Source: Oceanicaulis sp. HLUCCA04 (lineage in GTDB: Bacteria > Pseudomonadota > Alphaproteobacteria > Caulobacterales > Maricaulaceae). Taken from it: a stretch of DNA of 64,000 bases. Both the position numbers and the translations under genes were made by a program. The stretch lies in NCBI GenBank assembly GCA_001314625.1, contig LJSH01000001.1:744001-808000 (forward strand). Direction: 5' to 3'. This document shows, piece after piece, positions 37,576 through 46,860 of the stretch. Under the pieces are notes generated by a model that did no database searches, was not told the origin of the DNA, and saw only the letters and a list, made by a program, of their open reading frames with translations. Within the stretch, counting starts at the first letter, position 1; each line of letters opens with the position of its first letter.

Positions 37576-39339
37576 TTACATCTGGTCGGGTGCTTCAATG
37601 CCTATCAGCGACAGGCCCAGTTCGAGCTGTTTCAGTGCCAGTGCGGCGAGGGCAAGCCGCGAGCGGCGCACTGCTTCGTCCTTCTCGGGAAGAATCGGAC
37701 AGGCGGCGTAGAAGCTCGAAAACGCCTGTGACAGGCCATAGACGTGCTCGCAGATATGGTTCGGCGCGCGGTCATCATGGGCGCGCATCAATGCGCCGTG
37801 AAAACCGTCCAGCCGACGCACCAGCGCGGCTTCTTCCGGTGCCGCAACGCTGATCTCTCCGGTCTGCAGTCCCTCAGCTGCGGCCTTCCTCATCAGCGAT
37901 TTGATACGCACGGCCTGATAGAGCAGATAAGGCCCCGTCTTGCCTTCGAAGGACACGAAACGGTCCATCTCGAAAATGTAATTGGTCGTGCGGTAGTTCT
38001 GCAGATCGGCAAACTTGATGGCGGCGTTGGCCACTTTGCGCGCCACATCTTCCAGCGCGCCAGCGTCCAGCGTCTCGCCAAGGCCGGCTTCGGCCAGACG
38101 TGCGCGGGCGCGGTCACGCGCCTCTTCAATCAAGTCAGTCAGCCGGAACGTGCCACCCGAACGGGTGCGCAGACGCTTGCCATCAGGCCCATTGACTGTG
38201 CCGAACTTCACATGCTCCAGCCCGCCTTCGGCAGCGAGCCCAGCCTTCACGGCGGCGCGGAAGACCTGTTCGAAATGGTCCGACTGGCCCAGATCCACCA
38301 CGTACAGAACCAGATCCGGGTCAACCGACTGGCGGCGGTCCAGAATGGTCGCCAGATCGGTCGTCGCGTAGAGCGCGGAGCCTTGGGAGCTAACGAGGAT
38401 CAGTGGCGCCAGCTCCTTCCTGTCGTCCTCGCGGGCCACCCGCACGATCCATGCGCTGTCTGACAGCTCGGCGACGCCGCGAGTCTTGAAGTCCTCCACA
38501 AGGCCGGAGATCAGATCGTTGACGTCGCTCTCGCCTTTCCAGAGGTCAAAATGCACGCCCAGCGCAGAGAAATCCTCTTTCAGCGCGGCAATCGACACAT
38601 TGATGAAATGCTTCAGCAGCGCCCGGTAACCGGCGCGTCCGGCCTGTAATTCTGCCGTCGCCCTGCGCGAGCGCTCCTGGCGGGCCGGGTCTTCCTTGCC
38701 CTTGGCGCTCGCCTGCGGATAGAGCCGGGCCAGATCGTCAATGGTAACGGGTGGCGTCTGCGGGTATGGCCCGGTGAAGCTTTCATCGAAGTAAGGCAGG
38801 TCCGGCTGCTCGTCCTCCAGCTCGGTGATCAGCTGGCCCATTTGCAGGCCCCAGTCACCCAGATGGATATCGCTGGTCACCTTATGACCCAGGAAGCGGA
38901 AAAGCCGCTGCAGGCTGTCGCCAATGACCGATGAGCGCAAATGGCCGACATGCATCGGCTTGGCGACATTGGGTCCGCCAAAATCGATCATGACATTCTT
39001 CGGCGCATCGGCATGGCCTGCACCCGTGCGGTCATCGCCCGCCAGCACACGGGCCCGCGCCGTATAAAGCTGCGGCGACGGCGTGATATTCAGGAAACCC
39101 GGGCCGGCTATCTCGATATCGAGATCAGGGGCTGTGCCCGCCAGAAAGGCCTTCACCGCTTCGGCAATCGCGCGCGGCGGCTTGCCCGCGGCCTTGGCGG
39201 CAGCCATTGCGCCATTGCACTGATAGGGCGCCAGATCCGGCCGGTCGCTTTCGGACACACGTCCAAGCGACGGATCAAGTTCCATAGTGGAAAAGGCATC
39301 GCCCAGCAGGGCGCTGAGCTGATCGGCAAGACGGGTCAT
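37576..39339 (-). CDS. argS: Arginyl-tRNA synthetase
   Basis: Class I synthetase that charges tRNA-Arg. The 587-residue product has the N-terminal Add-1-like domain, the HIGH-equivalent NVAKPMHVGHLRSSVIGDSL, and a degenerate KMSKS region (NGPDGKRLRTRSGGTFRL), as usual for ArgRS. The C-terminal anticodon-binding domain ends in LIGIEAPDQM. The stop is followed by the gcvT riboswitch. In many relatives argS lies between dgt and the SPOR gene; here it has moved. Confidence 0.96.
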   Translation of the reverse strand: MTRLADQLSALLGDAFSTMELDPSLGRVSESDRPDLAPYQCNGAMAAAKAAGKPPRAIAEAVKAFLAGTAPDLDIEIAGPGFLNITPSPQLYTARARVLAGDDRTGAGHADAPKNVMIDFGGPNVAKPMHVGHLRSSVIGDSLQRLFRFLGHKVTSDIHLGDWGLQMGQLITELEDEQPDLPYFDESFTGPYPQTPPVTIDDLARLYPQASAKGKEDPARQERSRRATAELQAGRAGYRALLKHFINVSIAALKEDFSALGVHFDLWKGESDVNDLISGLVEDFKTRGVAELSDSAWIVRVAREDDRKELAPLILVSSQGSALYATTDLATILDRRQSVDPDLVLYVVDLGQSDHFEQVFRAAVKAGLAAEGGLEHVKFGTVNGPDGKRLRTRSGGTFRLTDLIEEARDRARARLAEAGLGETLDAGALEDVARKVANAAIKFADLQNYRTTNYIFEMDRFVSFEGKTGPYLLYQAVRIKSLMRKAAAEGLQTGEISVAAPEEAALVRRLDGFHGALMRAHDDRAPNHICEHVYGLSQAFSSFYAACPILPEKDEAVRRSRLALAALALKQLELGLSLIGIEAPDQM

Positions 39340-39353
39340 GTCGGTCCTGAAAT

Positions 39354-39917
39354 CTATTCGACGGGGACGCGGAAACGCAGGCCGGAGCGGTTGAACTCAA
39401 TCTGCTCGGGCGTCAGGACAAAGCCGATGATCACTTCGAAATTGGCGCCCGACGTGGTCGGCGCGACGCGCGGTATCAGGATCGAGCTGATTTCCTCTGT
39501 CACTTCCACGCGGTCCTGGCCCGGCTCGAAACGCACCGTGATCGGGAACACTTCGCGCTCGATCACCACATCGTCGGTGCGCGTCACCGCCACGAAGTAA
39601 TAATAGGTCTTCTCGCTACCCTCTGCAGCCGCGCCCCGTCCGAATGCGAATTGTGCGGCGAGCTGCAAATCAATCGGCGTCGCGCGGTCATCGGTATAGG
39701 CGCAGTCTGACACGACATTGAGAATCTCGCCGGTGAAGCCCACATTCCCGAGAACACGCTCTTCTCCGCGGAACTCGACGAGGCGGTGCGCATCGTAAAG
39801 TGAAAGCGCGTTTGGGCATGGCCCCGGATTGGGCTGGGGGCCATCAAGCCGGTCACGCAGGCTTTGGCAACCGGACAGAACAAGGGCGGCGGCAAATATG
39901 GCGGCGATTGAGCGCAT
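39354..39917 (-). CDS. Predicted lipoprotein, unknown function
   Basis: The 187-residue product has a lipoprotein signal peptide (lipobox LSGC, about residues 14-17), a Pro-rich linker, and a beta-rich domain with paired features RGEERVLGNVGFTGEILNVV and KTYYYFVAVTRTDDVVIER. Homologues without assigned function are known to me from this bacterial group. It lies 14 bases upstream of argS on the same strand and may be cotranscribed. Confidence 0.65.
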   Translation of the reverse strand: MRSIAAIFAAALVLSGCQSLRDRLDGPQPNPGPCPNALSLYDAHRLVEFRGEERVLGNVGFTGEILNVVSDCAYTDDRATPIDLQLAAQFAFGRGAAAEGSEKTYYYFVAVTRTDDVVIEREVFPITVRFEPGQDRVEVTEEISSILIPRVAPTTSGANFEVIIGFVLTPEQIEFNRSGLRFRVPVE

Positions 39918-40061
39918 GGGGTCTCCCGGGTGCCAGTTCGTCTATATGCTACAGCCGCGGGCAGTACGGGTTGCGGGCGCGCCGGGCTCTGCTAAACCCT
40001 GTGTCTAAGCCGTGCAATGCGCGAGGGCAACGCCGTCGCGCCCCTGCCACTGAGGAAAACC

Positions 40062-41006
40062 GTGAGCACGTTGCCGACCCTCCACATTCTGACGGCCGCC
40101 CCGCGCGGGTTCTGTGCGGGCGTGGACCGGGCTATCCAGATCGTCGAAAAGGCACTGGAGCGCTACGGCGCGCCGGTCTATGTCCGCCATGAAATCGTCC
40201 ACAACAAACACGTGGTCAACCGGCTGAAAGCCATGGGCGCGGTGTTCGTGAAGGAGCTGGACGAGTGCCCCGACGACCGCCCGGTCGTCTTCTCCGCCCA
40301 TGGCGTTCCCAAGCGCGTGCCGGAGACCGCCGCGCGGCGCAACATGCTGTTCGTGGACGCGACCTGCCCGCTGGTCTCCAAGGTTCATGTAGAGGCTGGC
40401 CGTCATCACAGGAACGGTCTCGAAATCGTGCTGATCGGCCATGCCGGACACCCCGAGGTGATCGGCACGATGGGCCAGCTTCCCGAAGGCGCCATCCACC
40501 TCATCGAGACGGTGGACGATGCGAAAGCCTTCACCCCGCGCGATCCGCAAAAGCTCGCCTACGTTACCCAGACCACGCTGTCGGTCGACGACACGGCAGC
40601 GATAGTGGAGGCTTTGCAAGCGCGCTTTCCCGCCATGGCCGCTCCACACAAGGAAGACATTTGCTACGCCACGACAAACCGCCAGGAAGCGGTGAAAGCC
40701 ATTGCCCCGCGTGCGGATATGGTCCTGGTCGTTGGTGCGCCCAACTCGTCCAACTCGGTGCGTCTGGTGGAAGTGGCCAAACGTGCCGGAGCCAGCGATG
40801 CGCGCCTTGTCCAGAGCGCGTCAGAGCTCGACATGAACTGGCTGCACGGCGTGAACACGCTGGGTCTGAGCGCTGGCGCCTCCGCGCCGGAAGAGCTGGT
40901 GGAAGATTTGCTCGCGAAGCTGGCAGGCCACTACACGCTCACCATCGAGGAAGTGCGCGTCGCCAGTGAAGACGTTGTCTTCAAACTGCCCAAGGAAGTG
41001 GCCTGA
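40062..41006 (+). CDS. ispH: 4-hydroxy-3-methylbut-2-enyl diphosphate reductase
   Basis: IspH carries out the last step of the MEP isoprenoid pathway using a 4Fe-4S cluster. The three cluster cysteines are visible in [21 protein letters not shown] and [13 protein letters not shown], and substrate-binding [18 protein letters not shown] is intact. I chose the GTG at 40062, which has TGAGGA upstream and gives 314 residues starting at STLPTLHIL; the ATG at 40017 lacks a ribosome-binding site. ErpA and the Fe-S genes elsewhere in the window could serve it. Confidence 0.95.
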   Translation: MSTLPTLHILTAAPRGFCAGVDRAIQIVEKALERYGAPVYVRHEIVHNKHVVNRLKAMGAVFVKELDECPDDRPVVFSAHGVPKRVPETAARRNMLFVDATCPLVSKVHVEAGRHHRNGLEIVLIGHAGHPEVIGTMGQLPEGAIHLIETVDDAKAFTPRDPQKLAYVTQTTLSVDDTAAIVEALQARFPAMAAPHKEDICYATTNRQEAVKAIAPRADMVLVVGAPNSSNSVRLVEVAKRAGASDARLVQSASELDMNWLHGVNTLGLSAGASAPEELVEDLLAKLAGHYTLTIEEVRVASEDVVFKLPKEVA

Positions 41007-41434
41007 TGGGCGCGAACAAGACGCAAGCCACAGCCCTGTCGGTAGACGATTTCCTCTCCCGCGTGGAACCTGAACAAAAGCGTGAGGAAGCCCGCCAGCT
41101 TGACACGCTGTTCCGGCGTGTGACGGGCTTTGAACCGGTGATGTGGGGACCGTCGATTATCGGCTATGGCCGCTATCATTATCGCTACGACACGGGGCGC
41201 GAGGACGATTTTCTGGCTACCGGCTTTTCACCGCGAAAGGCTCAGCACTCCATCCATATCCTGCCCGGCTATACTGATTACAGCGACATTCTCGCGCGCC
41301 TCGGCAAGCACTCAACCGGCAAATCGTGTCTCTACATCAAGCGCCTGTCCGATATCGACATGGATGTGCTGGCCGAACTGATCGCAGCAGGCCTCAAAGA
41401 CCTGGATGCGAAATGGAAAGTCCATCCGCGTTGA
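41006..41434 (+). CDS. DUF1801-domain protein
   Basis: The 142-residue product has the DUF1801 pattern: [52 protein letters not shown] and the C-terminal [19 protein letters not shown]. The function of the family is unknown. Its ATG overlaps the ispH stop (TGATG) and its stop overlaps a TTG that could start rnhA, so the three genes form one operon. Confidence 0.82.
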   Translation: MGANKTQATALSVDDFLSRVEPEQKREEARQLDTLFRRVTGFEPVMWGPSIIGYGRYHYRYDTGREDDFLATGFSPRKAQHSIHILPGYTDYSDILARLGKHSTGKSCLYIKRLSDIDMDVLAELIAAGLKDLDAKWKVHPR

Positions 41435-41892
41435 GCACCCTCATTACCATCCATACTGACGGCGCGTGCTCGGGCAATCCCGGGCCGGGCGGCTGGGGCG
41501 CGCTGCTCGAGTGGAAGGGCCATGAGAAAGAGCTCTTTGGCGGCGAGGGCGACACCACCAATAACCGCATGGAGCTGACGGCCGCGATTGAAGCGCTCAA
41601 TGCCCTGAAACGCCCTTCCAACGTGCGCCTGGTCACCGACAGCGTCTACGTGCGCGACGGGGTGATGAAATGGATCCATGGCTGGAAGAAGAATGGCTGG
41701 AAGACGGCAGCAAAAAAGCCCGTAAAGAACGCTGATCTGTGGCAGGCGCTTGATGAGGCCACCCGGCGGCACACGATCGAATGGGTCTGGGTGAAGGGCC
41801 ATAATGGCGATCCGGGCAATGAGCGCGCCGATGCGCTGGCGAGGGCGGGCATAGCGGCGCTCAAAGGCGACGCGGCCACCCCCGCCCCTTGA
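41413..41892 (+). CDS. rnhA: Ribonuclease HI
   Basis: RNase HI degrades RNA in RNA-DNA hybrids. The catalytic carboxylates are visible: Asp in [16 protein letters not shown], Glu in [13 protein letters not shown], Asp in [10 protein letters not shown] and Asp in [10 protein letters not shown]. From the ATG at 41413 the protein has 159 residues. A TTG at 41431, overlapping the DUF1801 stop, would give 153 residues and is equally plausible. Third gene of the ispH operon. Confidence 0.94.
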   Translation: MESPSALSTLITIHTDGACSGNPGPGGWGALLEWKGHEKELFGGEGDTTNNRMELTAAIEALNALKRPSNVRLVTDSVYVRDGVMKWIHGWKKNGWKTAAKKPVKNADLWQALDEATRRHTIEWVWVKGHNGDPGNERADALARAGIAALKGDAATPAP

Positions 41893-41953
41893 CCTTCCCC
41901 GGCGAAGGCGCGACAGAGCGCGCATCCCACACAAGTCGCAACGAGGCGCGCTG

Positions 41954-43252
41954 ATGATCCCCCGCTATACCCGGCCCGAAATGGACGCGATCTGGAGCCC
42001 GCAGAGCCGCTATCGCATCTGGTTCGAGATCGAGGCACACGCCACCGACAAGCTGGCCGAGCTGGGCGTTGTCCCCGCCTCTGCCGCGAAGGCGGTGTGG
42101 AAAGCCAAGGACATGGAGTTTGACGTCGCGCGCATCGACGCCATCGAGCGCGAGGTAAAGCACGACGTCATCGCCTTCCTGACGCATCTGTCTGAACTGG
42201 TCGGCGAGGAGGCGCGTTTTGTCCATCAGGGCCTGACCAGCTCTGACGTACTGGATACCTGCCTGGCGGTACAACTCACCCGCGCCAGCGATCTTCTGCT
42301 GGAGGGCATGGACCGCGTGCTGGCGGCGCTGAAAAAGCGGGCACTCGAACACAAGATGACGGTGTGCATCGGGCGCAGTCATGGCATCCATGCCGAGCCG
42401 ACCACGATGGGCCTGAAATTTGCGCGGTTTTATGCCGAGTTCGCCCGCAACCGGGAACGGCTGGTACGCGTGCGTGAGGAAATTGCCACCTGCGCCATTT
42501 CCGGTGCCATCGGCACATTTGCCAATGTCGACCCGGCGGTGGAAGCCCATGTTGCCGAAAAGCTGGGCCTGACAATCGAGCCGATCTCCACCCAGGTGAT
42601 ACCGCGCGACCGGCATGCGAATTTCTTCGCCGTGCTCGGTCTTATCGCCTCGGCGATCGAGAATATCGCGGTAGAGGTGCGCCATCTGCAGCGCTCTGAA
42701 GTGCGCGAGGCGCAGGAATATTTCTCGCCGGGGCAGAAGGGCTCCTCGGCCATGCCGCACAAGCGCAATCCGATCCTGACCGAGAACTTGACCGGACTTG
42801 CCCGCCTGGTGCGCTCCGCCGTTACGCCCGCGATGGAGAATGTCGCCTTGTGGCATGAGCGCGATATCTCGCACTCATCGGTCGAACGCGGTATCGGCCC
42901 GGACGCCACGGCGCATCTGGACTTCGCCCTGCACCGCACCGCCTCAATGATTGAAGGCCTGATCGTGCATGCTGATCGCTGCCGGGAGAATCTGGAAGCC
43001 CATGGCGGCATCCATAACTCCCAGCGCGTTCTGCTGGCGCTCACGCAGGCCGGCGCCAGCCGCGAGGATTCCTACCGGCTCGTCCAGCGCAATGGCATGA
43101 AGACCTGGGATGAGGGCGGGATGCTCGCCGACCATCTCAAAGCCGATGCGGACGTCACCGCCCTGCTCTCACCGGCTCAGATCGATGCCTGCTTTGACGA
43201 GGCTTATCACCTCAAGCATGTCGATACGATTTTCGGCCGGGTGTTCGGGTAG
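41954..43252 (+). CDS. purB: Adenylosuccinate lyase
   Basis: PurB splits SAICAR and adenylosuccinate in purine synthesis. The 432-residue product has the fumarase-superfamily signature SSAMPHKRNPILTENL, the catalytic segments FVHQGLTSSDVLDT and GRSHGIHAEPTTMGLKFARF, and a C-terminal helical domain. Length and start are typical. Confidence 0.96.
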   Translation: MIPRYTRPEMDAIWSPQSRYRIWFEIEAHATDKLAELGVVPASAAKAVWKAKDMEFDVARIDAIEREVKHDVIAFLTHLSELVGEEARFVHQGLTSSDVLDTCLAVQLTRASDLLLEGMDRVLAALKKRALEHKMTVCIGRSHGIHAEPTTMGLKFARFYAEFARNRERLVRVREEIATCAISGAIGTFANVDPAVEAHVAEKLGLTIEPISTQVIPRDRHANFFAVLGLIASAIENIAVEVRHLQRSEVREAQEYFSPGQKGSSAMPHKRNPILTENLTGLARLVRSAVTPAMENVALWHERDISHSSVERGIGPDATAHLDFALHRTASMIEGLIVHADRCRENLEAHGGIHNSQRVLLALTQAGASREDSYRLVQRNGMKTWDEGGMLADHLKADADVTALLSPAQIDACFDEAYHLKHVDTIFGRVFG

Positions 43253-43307
43253 ATCACATTGCGGAACACTCTTGCCCTCCCGCCCGTTATCGGGAGCGGA
43301 GGACAAG

Positions 43308-43805
43308 ATGCCCGAATGGCTCAATGATGCCGGCCCGCCCGGCACCATGGTGGAAAGTCTGATGCGGCTGGGACTGGCCGCGATTGCCGGTGCCCTTATC
43401 GGTCTTGAGCGCGAAGGCCCGCACCGCCATGTCGGCCTGCGCACCAACATGCTGGTGGCTCTGGCGGCGTGCCTCTTCACCCTGCTCGCCTTCCAGATCG
43501 CGCTGTCTACGGGCGATGACGACGCTGGGATCACGGCTGACCCAGTGCGCGTGATCGAGGCCGTCACCGCCGGTGTCGCCTTCATAGCCGCCGGTGCGAT
43601 TATCCGTGCCGGTGGAGATATTCACGGCGTTACCACTGCCGCCGCTCTGTGGCTCTCAGGGGCTGTGGGCGTCTCTTTCGGAGCAGGCGCGTTCGGTATT
43701 GGCGCGGCCGCCGTCGTGCTGGCTCTCATTGTGCTGACTGTGCTGGTCCAGGTGGAGCTCCACATCCTCAAAAGCAAGCAGCCGGACAGGAGCGAAGAGG
43801 GCTAG
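43308..43805 (+). CDS. MgtC/SapB family membrane protein
   Basis: The 165-residue product matches the MgtC/SapB N-terminal domain: LGLAAIAGALIGLEREGPHR, VGLRTNMLVALAACLFTL and AAGAIIRAGGDIHGVTTAAALWLSGAVGVSFGAG, with five membrane helices. Some family members modulate the F1F0 ATP synthase or Mg/phosphate homeostasis during stress, but the function here is unknown. The short C-terminus lacks the long soluble domain of Salmonella MgtC. A CTCCCG/CGGGAG hairpin (43277-43296) lies just before the ribosome-binding site. Confidence 0.87.
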   Translation: MPEWLNDAGPPGTMVESLMRLGLAAIAGALIGLEREGPHRHVGLRTNMLVALAACLFTLLAFQIALSTGDDDAGITADPVRVIEAVTAGVAFIAAGAIIRAGGDIHGVTTAAALWLSGAVGVSFGAGAFGIGAAAVVLALIVLTVLVQVELHILKSKQPDRSEEG

Positions 43806-43846
43806 CCCGCTTCGCGTGCCGCCCGTGAGGTCATCACACACAAACG

Positions 43847-43993
43847 CTACAGTTCGTCATCCCGGTGCCTGGGATGGCGTTTGTAGATTGAACCCTTGCC
43901 CTTTTTGGCCGGCATGGCACCGGCCTTGCGCGAACGGCGGGCAAGCCCGCGTGCGACCGGGTTAGGCTTTGGCGTTCGCGCCTTCGGGCTCAA
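43847..43993 (-). CDS. Candidate ArfA-like small basic protein (alternative ribosome-rescue factor)
   Basis: A 48-codon frame begins at a TTG that overlaps the mscS stop (TTGA) and ends with TAG at 43847. The product is very basic: PKPNPVARGLARRSRKAG, then AKKGKGSIYKRHPRHR near the C-terminus. The KKGKGS-x-Y-(K/R) core matches the conserved heart of ArfA, which recruits RF2 to ribosomes stalled on mRNAs without a stop codon. A CATCCC/GGGATG hairpin (43858-43876) lies inside the coding end; in enterobacterial arfA such a hairpin truncates the mRNA. The match is by eye and the gene is too short to be certain. Confidence 0.45.
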   Translation of the reverse strand: MSPKARTPKPNPVARGLARRSRKAGAMPAKKGKGSIYKRHPRHRDDEL

Positions 43994-45207
43994 TCGTCGT
44001 CGCCTTCCTCGCCGCGCGCTACCCGCTCGGGCATCTCATTGGCCTCCGGGTTGGCGTCAGGGTCAGCCTTGCGCCCGTGGGCTTTGACCTTCGGCGGCAC
44101 GAACACTTCCACACCATCGTCCATGTAGACACTGGTCGACGGGAAGGCGAAGCCTGTCCCCGCCTCTTCGACAATGTCTTTAAGCGCCAGCGCCAGCTCC
44201 TCTTTCAGTTCCAGCCACTCGCCCCAGTTTGTCGTGTGGGTGAAGCAGTAGAGCAGATAGTCGATGGAAGACGGGCCAAAACTGTCCACCCGCATGAGGG
44301 TGGCCACCTCCGGCGGCTTGGCAAAGCCGGGGTGATTGTCCAGCCATTCCAGAGTCTTGTCGCGGATGAACTGGAGCTGTTCCTTGGTCGTCTTGTACTC
44401 GACGCCGACCATCCAGCGGATACGCCGGTGGGTCATGCGCGAGAAATTCGTGACCGCCTCGTCAGACAGATAGGAATTGGGAACATAGACGGGGCTTTTG
44501 TCGAACCGCCTGACAAGCGTGGAGCGGAAATTGATCTGCTCAACAGTGCCTTCAACGATCCCCTCAACATGAATCCACTCGCCCGGCAGGAAGCGCTTCT
44601 CGGCCAGCACGAGCAAGCCGGAAATGAGATTCTTGAACAGGTCCTGCGCGCCCAGCCCGACCGCAACACCCAGCAGGCCCAGACCGGCCACGATGGGGGC
44701 AACGGGAATGCCCCAGAGCTGCAGCACTGCGCCAATGCCGACCACAACAAAGAGGATACGCAAGGTCTTGGCCAGCCAGTCTACCAGGACCGGACCCAGC
44801 GTACGCTGAAGCGGCTTTAGCAGGTAGGAGACCGGCGTCACCACATTGTGGAGCGCCCAGAAGATCGCAATCACGAGCAATGTGCGGACCAGATTGAGGC
44901 CCGGTCCCTCGCCATCAGGCTGATCGAGCCCCACGATCAGAACCGCGAAATAGACACCGATAATGACCGGAATCAACCGGATGGGACCGGACAATGCCTG
45001 AACGATCTTGTCGTCCAGCTGCGTCGTGGTCTTCGATGCATACGCCATCAGGAATTTGGTGATCAGCCAGCCGCACAGGCCCCGCACAGCGAGCGCCAGC
45101 GCTACGACCAGCAGCGCGACAAGCGCCTGACCGACATTCAGGCCCAGAAAGCTGGTGTTCCAGACATCGACAGCAATCGCCCAGAGATCGTTCAGGGATT
45201 CCATCAT
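43990..45207 (-). CDS. MscS-family mechanosensitive ion channel
   Basis: The 405-residue product has several N-terminal membrane helices and an MscS core. The pore-lining helix runs through PIVAGLGLLGVAVGLGAQDLF (about residues 170-190), followed by the beta domain with RSTLVRRFDKSPVYVPNSYL. The C-terminal part is soluble and acidic (ARGEEGDDD end). Family members open on membrane tension to release osmolytes. I chose the ATG at 45205-45207, which overlaps the prfC stop (ATGA); a second ATG follows directly. Confidence 0.9.
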   Translation of the reverse strand: MMESLNDLWAIAVDVWNTSFLGLNVGQALVALLVVALALAVRGLCGWLITKFLMAYASKTTTQLDDKIVQALSGPIRLIPVIIGVYFAVLIVGLDQPDGEGPGLNLVRTLLVIAIFWALHNVVTPVSYLLKPLQRTLGPVLVDWLAKTLRILFVVVGIGAVLQLWGIPVAPIVAGLGLLGVAVGLGAQDLFKNLISGLLVLAEKRFLPGEWIHVEGIVEGTVEQINFRSTLVRRFDKSPVYVPNSYLSDEAVTNFSRMTHRRIRWMVGVEYKTTKEQLQFIRDKTLEWLDNHPGFAKPPEVATLMRVDSFGPSSIDYLLYCFTHTTNWGEWLELKEELALALKDIVEEAGTGFAFPSTSVYMDDGVEVFVPPKVKAHGRKADPDANPEANEMPERVARGEEGDDD

Positions 45208-46808
45208 GATCGGCGCTCCTTTGCCTTGTGGAACTCGACGTGTGGCCATTTTTCCTGGATGTAGGATACCTCCCACGCATTCTTGGCCATGAAGACAAGC
45301 GCGCCATCAATGTCCTCGGCAATCGCCGATTTGTGCCGGTCGATCAGGGCTTCCAGCTTGTCACGCTCGCCGGTAATCCAGCGCGCGGTTTCATAAGGTG
45401 ATGGCTCGAACGTGACCTCCAGCCCGTACTCGGCCGCCACGCGCTCGGCCATCACATCGATCTGAAGCGCGCCGACCGCGCCCACTACAAAGTCCCCGCC
45501 GACCTGCAGGCGGAAGAGCTGTGTCACGCCCTCCTCGGCGAGGCTTTCCAGCGCCTTTTTCAGATGCTTGGCTTTCAGCGGGTCTTTCAGGCGCGCCCGG
45601 CGCAGCAATTCCGGCGCAAAGTTGGGAATGCCCGCCACGCGCCATTTCCCGCTTTCAGAGAGCGTGTCGCCGACACGCAGCGCGCCGTGATTGGGCACGC
45701 CGATCACGTCGCCGGCAAATGCCTCGTCGGCCAGCTCACGGTCCTGGGCGAAAAACATGATCGGGCTGGCCACAGTCAGCAGCTTGCCGCTATCGGTCTT
45801 CAGCTTCATGCCGCGCTTGAACGTGCCCGAACACAGCCGGGTGAACGCCACCCGGTCGCGGTGATTGGGGTCCATATTGGCCTGCACCTTGAAGACAAAT
45901 CCGGCCACTTCCTTGCCGCCCGGTTCCAGTTCGGGAGCCGGACCGCCGGTTGCGGGCTGGGCCTCGGGGCCGGGCGCGACCGTTCTGAGCGCTTCGAGCA
46001 GCTCGAAAATACCGAACTGGCGCAAGGCCGAGCCGAAATAGACCGGCGTCATGTGGCCTTCGCGATAGCTCTGCTCGTTGAAGACCGGGCAGACCTCGCG
46101 GGCAAGCTCGGCGCCCTCGCGCAGCTCGGCCAGCTCTTTCTCGCCAAGAATGGAGGCTATCTCGTTACCCGACAGCGAGACGCGCTCGCTCTGGACAGGT
46201 TCCGCATCATCAGCCGACGGGCGGCGATAGACGACAAACTCGTCGCGCTCCAGATCGGCCACGCCCTTGAAGCGGTTGCCGGAGCCCGATGGCCATTGCA
46301 TCGGCGCGGCGTCCAGCGCCAGCTTGTCCTGAATGTCGTCCAGCAGCTCCCAGGGTTCCATCGCCTCACGGTCCATCTTGTTGATGAAGGTGAGGATCGG
46401 GATATCGCGCAGGCGGCACACCTCGACGAGTTTGAGCGTGCGCGGTTCCACGCCCTTGGCGGCGTCCAGCACCATGATCGCACTGTCAGCGGCGGTCAGC
46501 GTGCGGTAGGTGTCTTCGGAGAAATCCTCGTGGCCCGGCGTGTCAAGCAGGTTGAAGATCAGCCCGCCATATTCATAGGTCATCACCGAGGCGGACACCG
46601 AAATCCCGCGCTCGCGCTCGATCTTCATCCAGTCGGACTGGGTGCGCCGGTTCTGGCCGCGCGCCTTCACCTGCCCTGCCAGCCGGATCGCGCCCGCGCT
46701 GAGCAGCACGTTCTCCGTCAGCGTGGTCTTGCCCGCATCAGGGTGTGAAATGATGGCAAACGTGCGCCGGCGCGCCCATTCGGGCACAGCGCTGGAGGGG
46801 GAGGTCAT
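45204..46808 (-). CDS. prfC: Peptide chain release factor 3
   Basis: RF3 is the GTPase that removes RF1/RF2 after peptide release. The 534-residue product has G1 SHPDAGKTTLTE, the switch region with GISVSASVM, G3 DTPGHEDFSEDTYR and G4 NKMDREAMEP, and a C-terminal domain typical of RF3. Its stop overlaps the mscS start. An ArfA-like ORF two genes downstream would put two ribosome-release functions in one transcript. Confidence 0.95.
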   Translation of the reverse strand: MTSPSSAVPEWARRRTFAIISHPDAGKTTLTENVLLSAGAIRLAGQVKARGQNRRTQSDWMKIERERGISVSASVMTYEYGGLIFNLLDTPGHEDFSEDTYRTLTAADSAIMVLDAAKGVEPRTLKLVEVCRLRDIPILTFINKMDREAMEPWELLDDIQDKLALDAAPMQWPSGSGNRFKGVADLERDEFVVYRRPSADDAEPVQSERVSLSGNEIASILGEKELAELREGAELAREVCPVFNEQSYREGHMTPVYFGSALRQFGIFELLEALRTVAPGPEAQPATGGPAPELEPGGKEVAGFVFKVQANMDPNHRDRVAFTRLCSGTFKRGMKLKTDSGKLLTVASPIMFFAQDRELADEAFAGDVIGVPNHGALRVGDTLSESGKWRVAGIPNFAPELLRRARLKDPLKAKHLKKALESLAEEGVTQLFRLQVGGDFVVGAVGALQIDVMAERVAAEYGLEVTFEPSPYETARWITGERDKLEALIDRHKSAIAEDIDGALVFMAKNAWEVSYIQEKWPHVEFHKAKERRS

Positions 46809-46860
46809 GGCCGGTCCTGGCTAGCGAAACAGTTTCGCTGCCGGACCTAGCAACCGCGCA

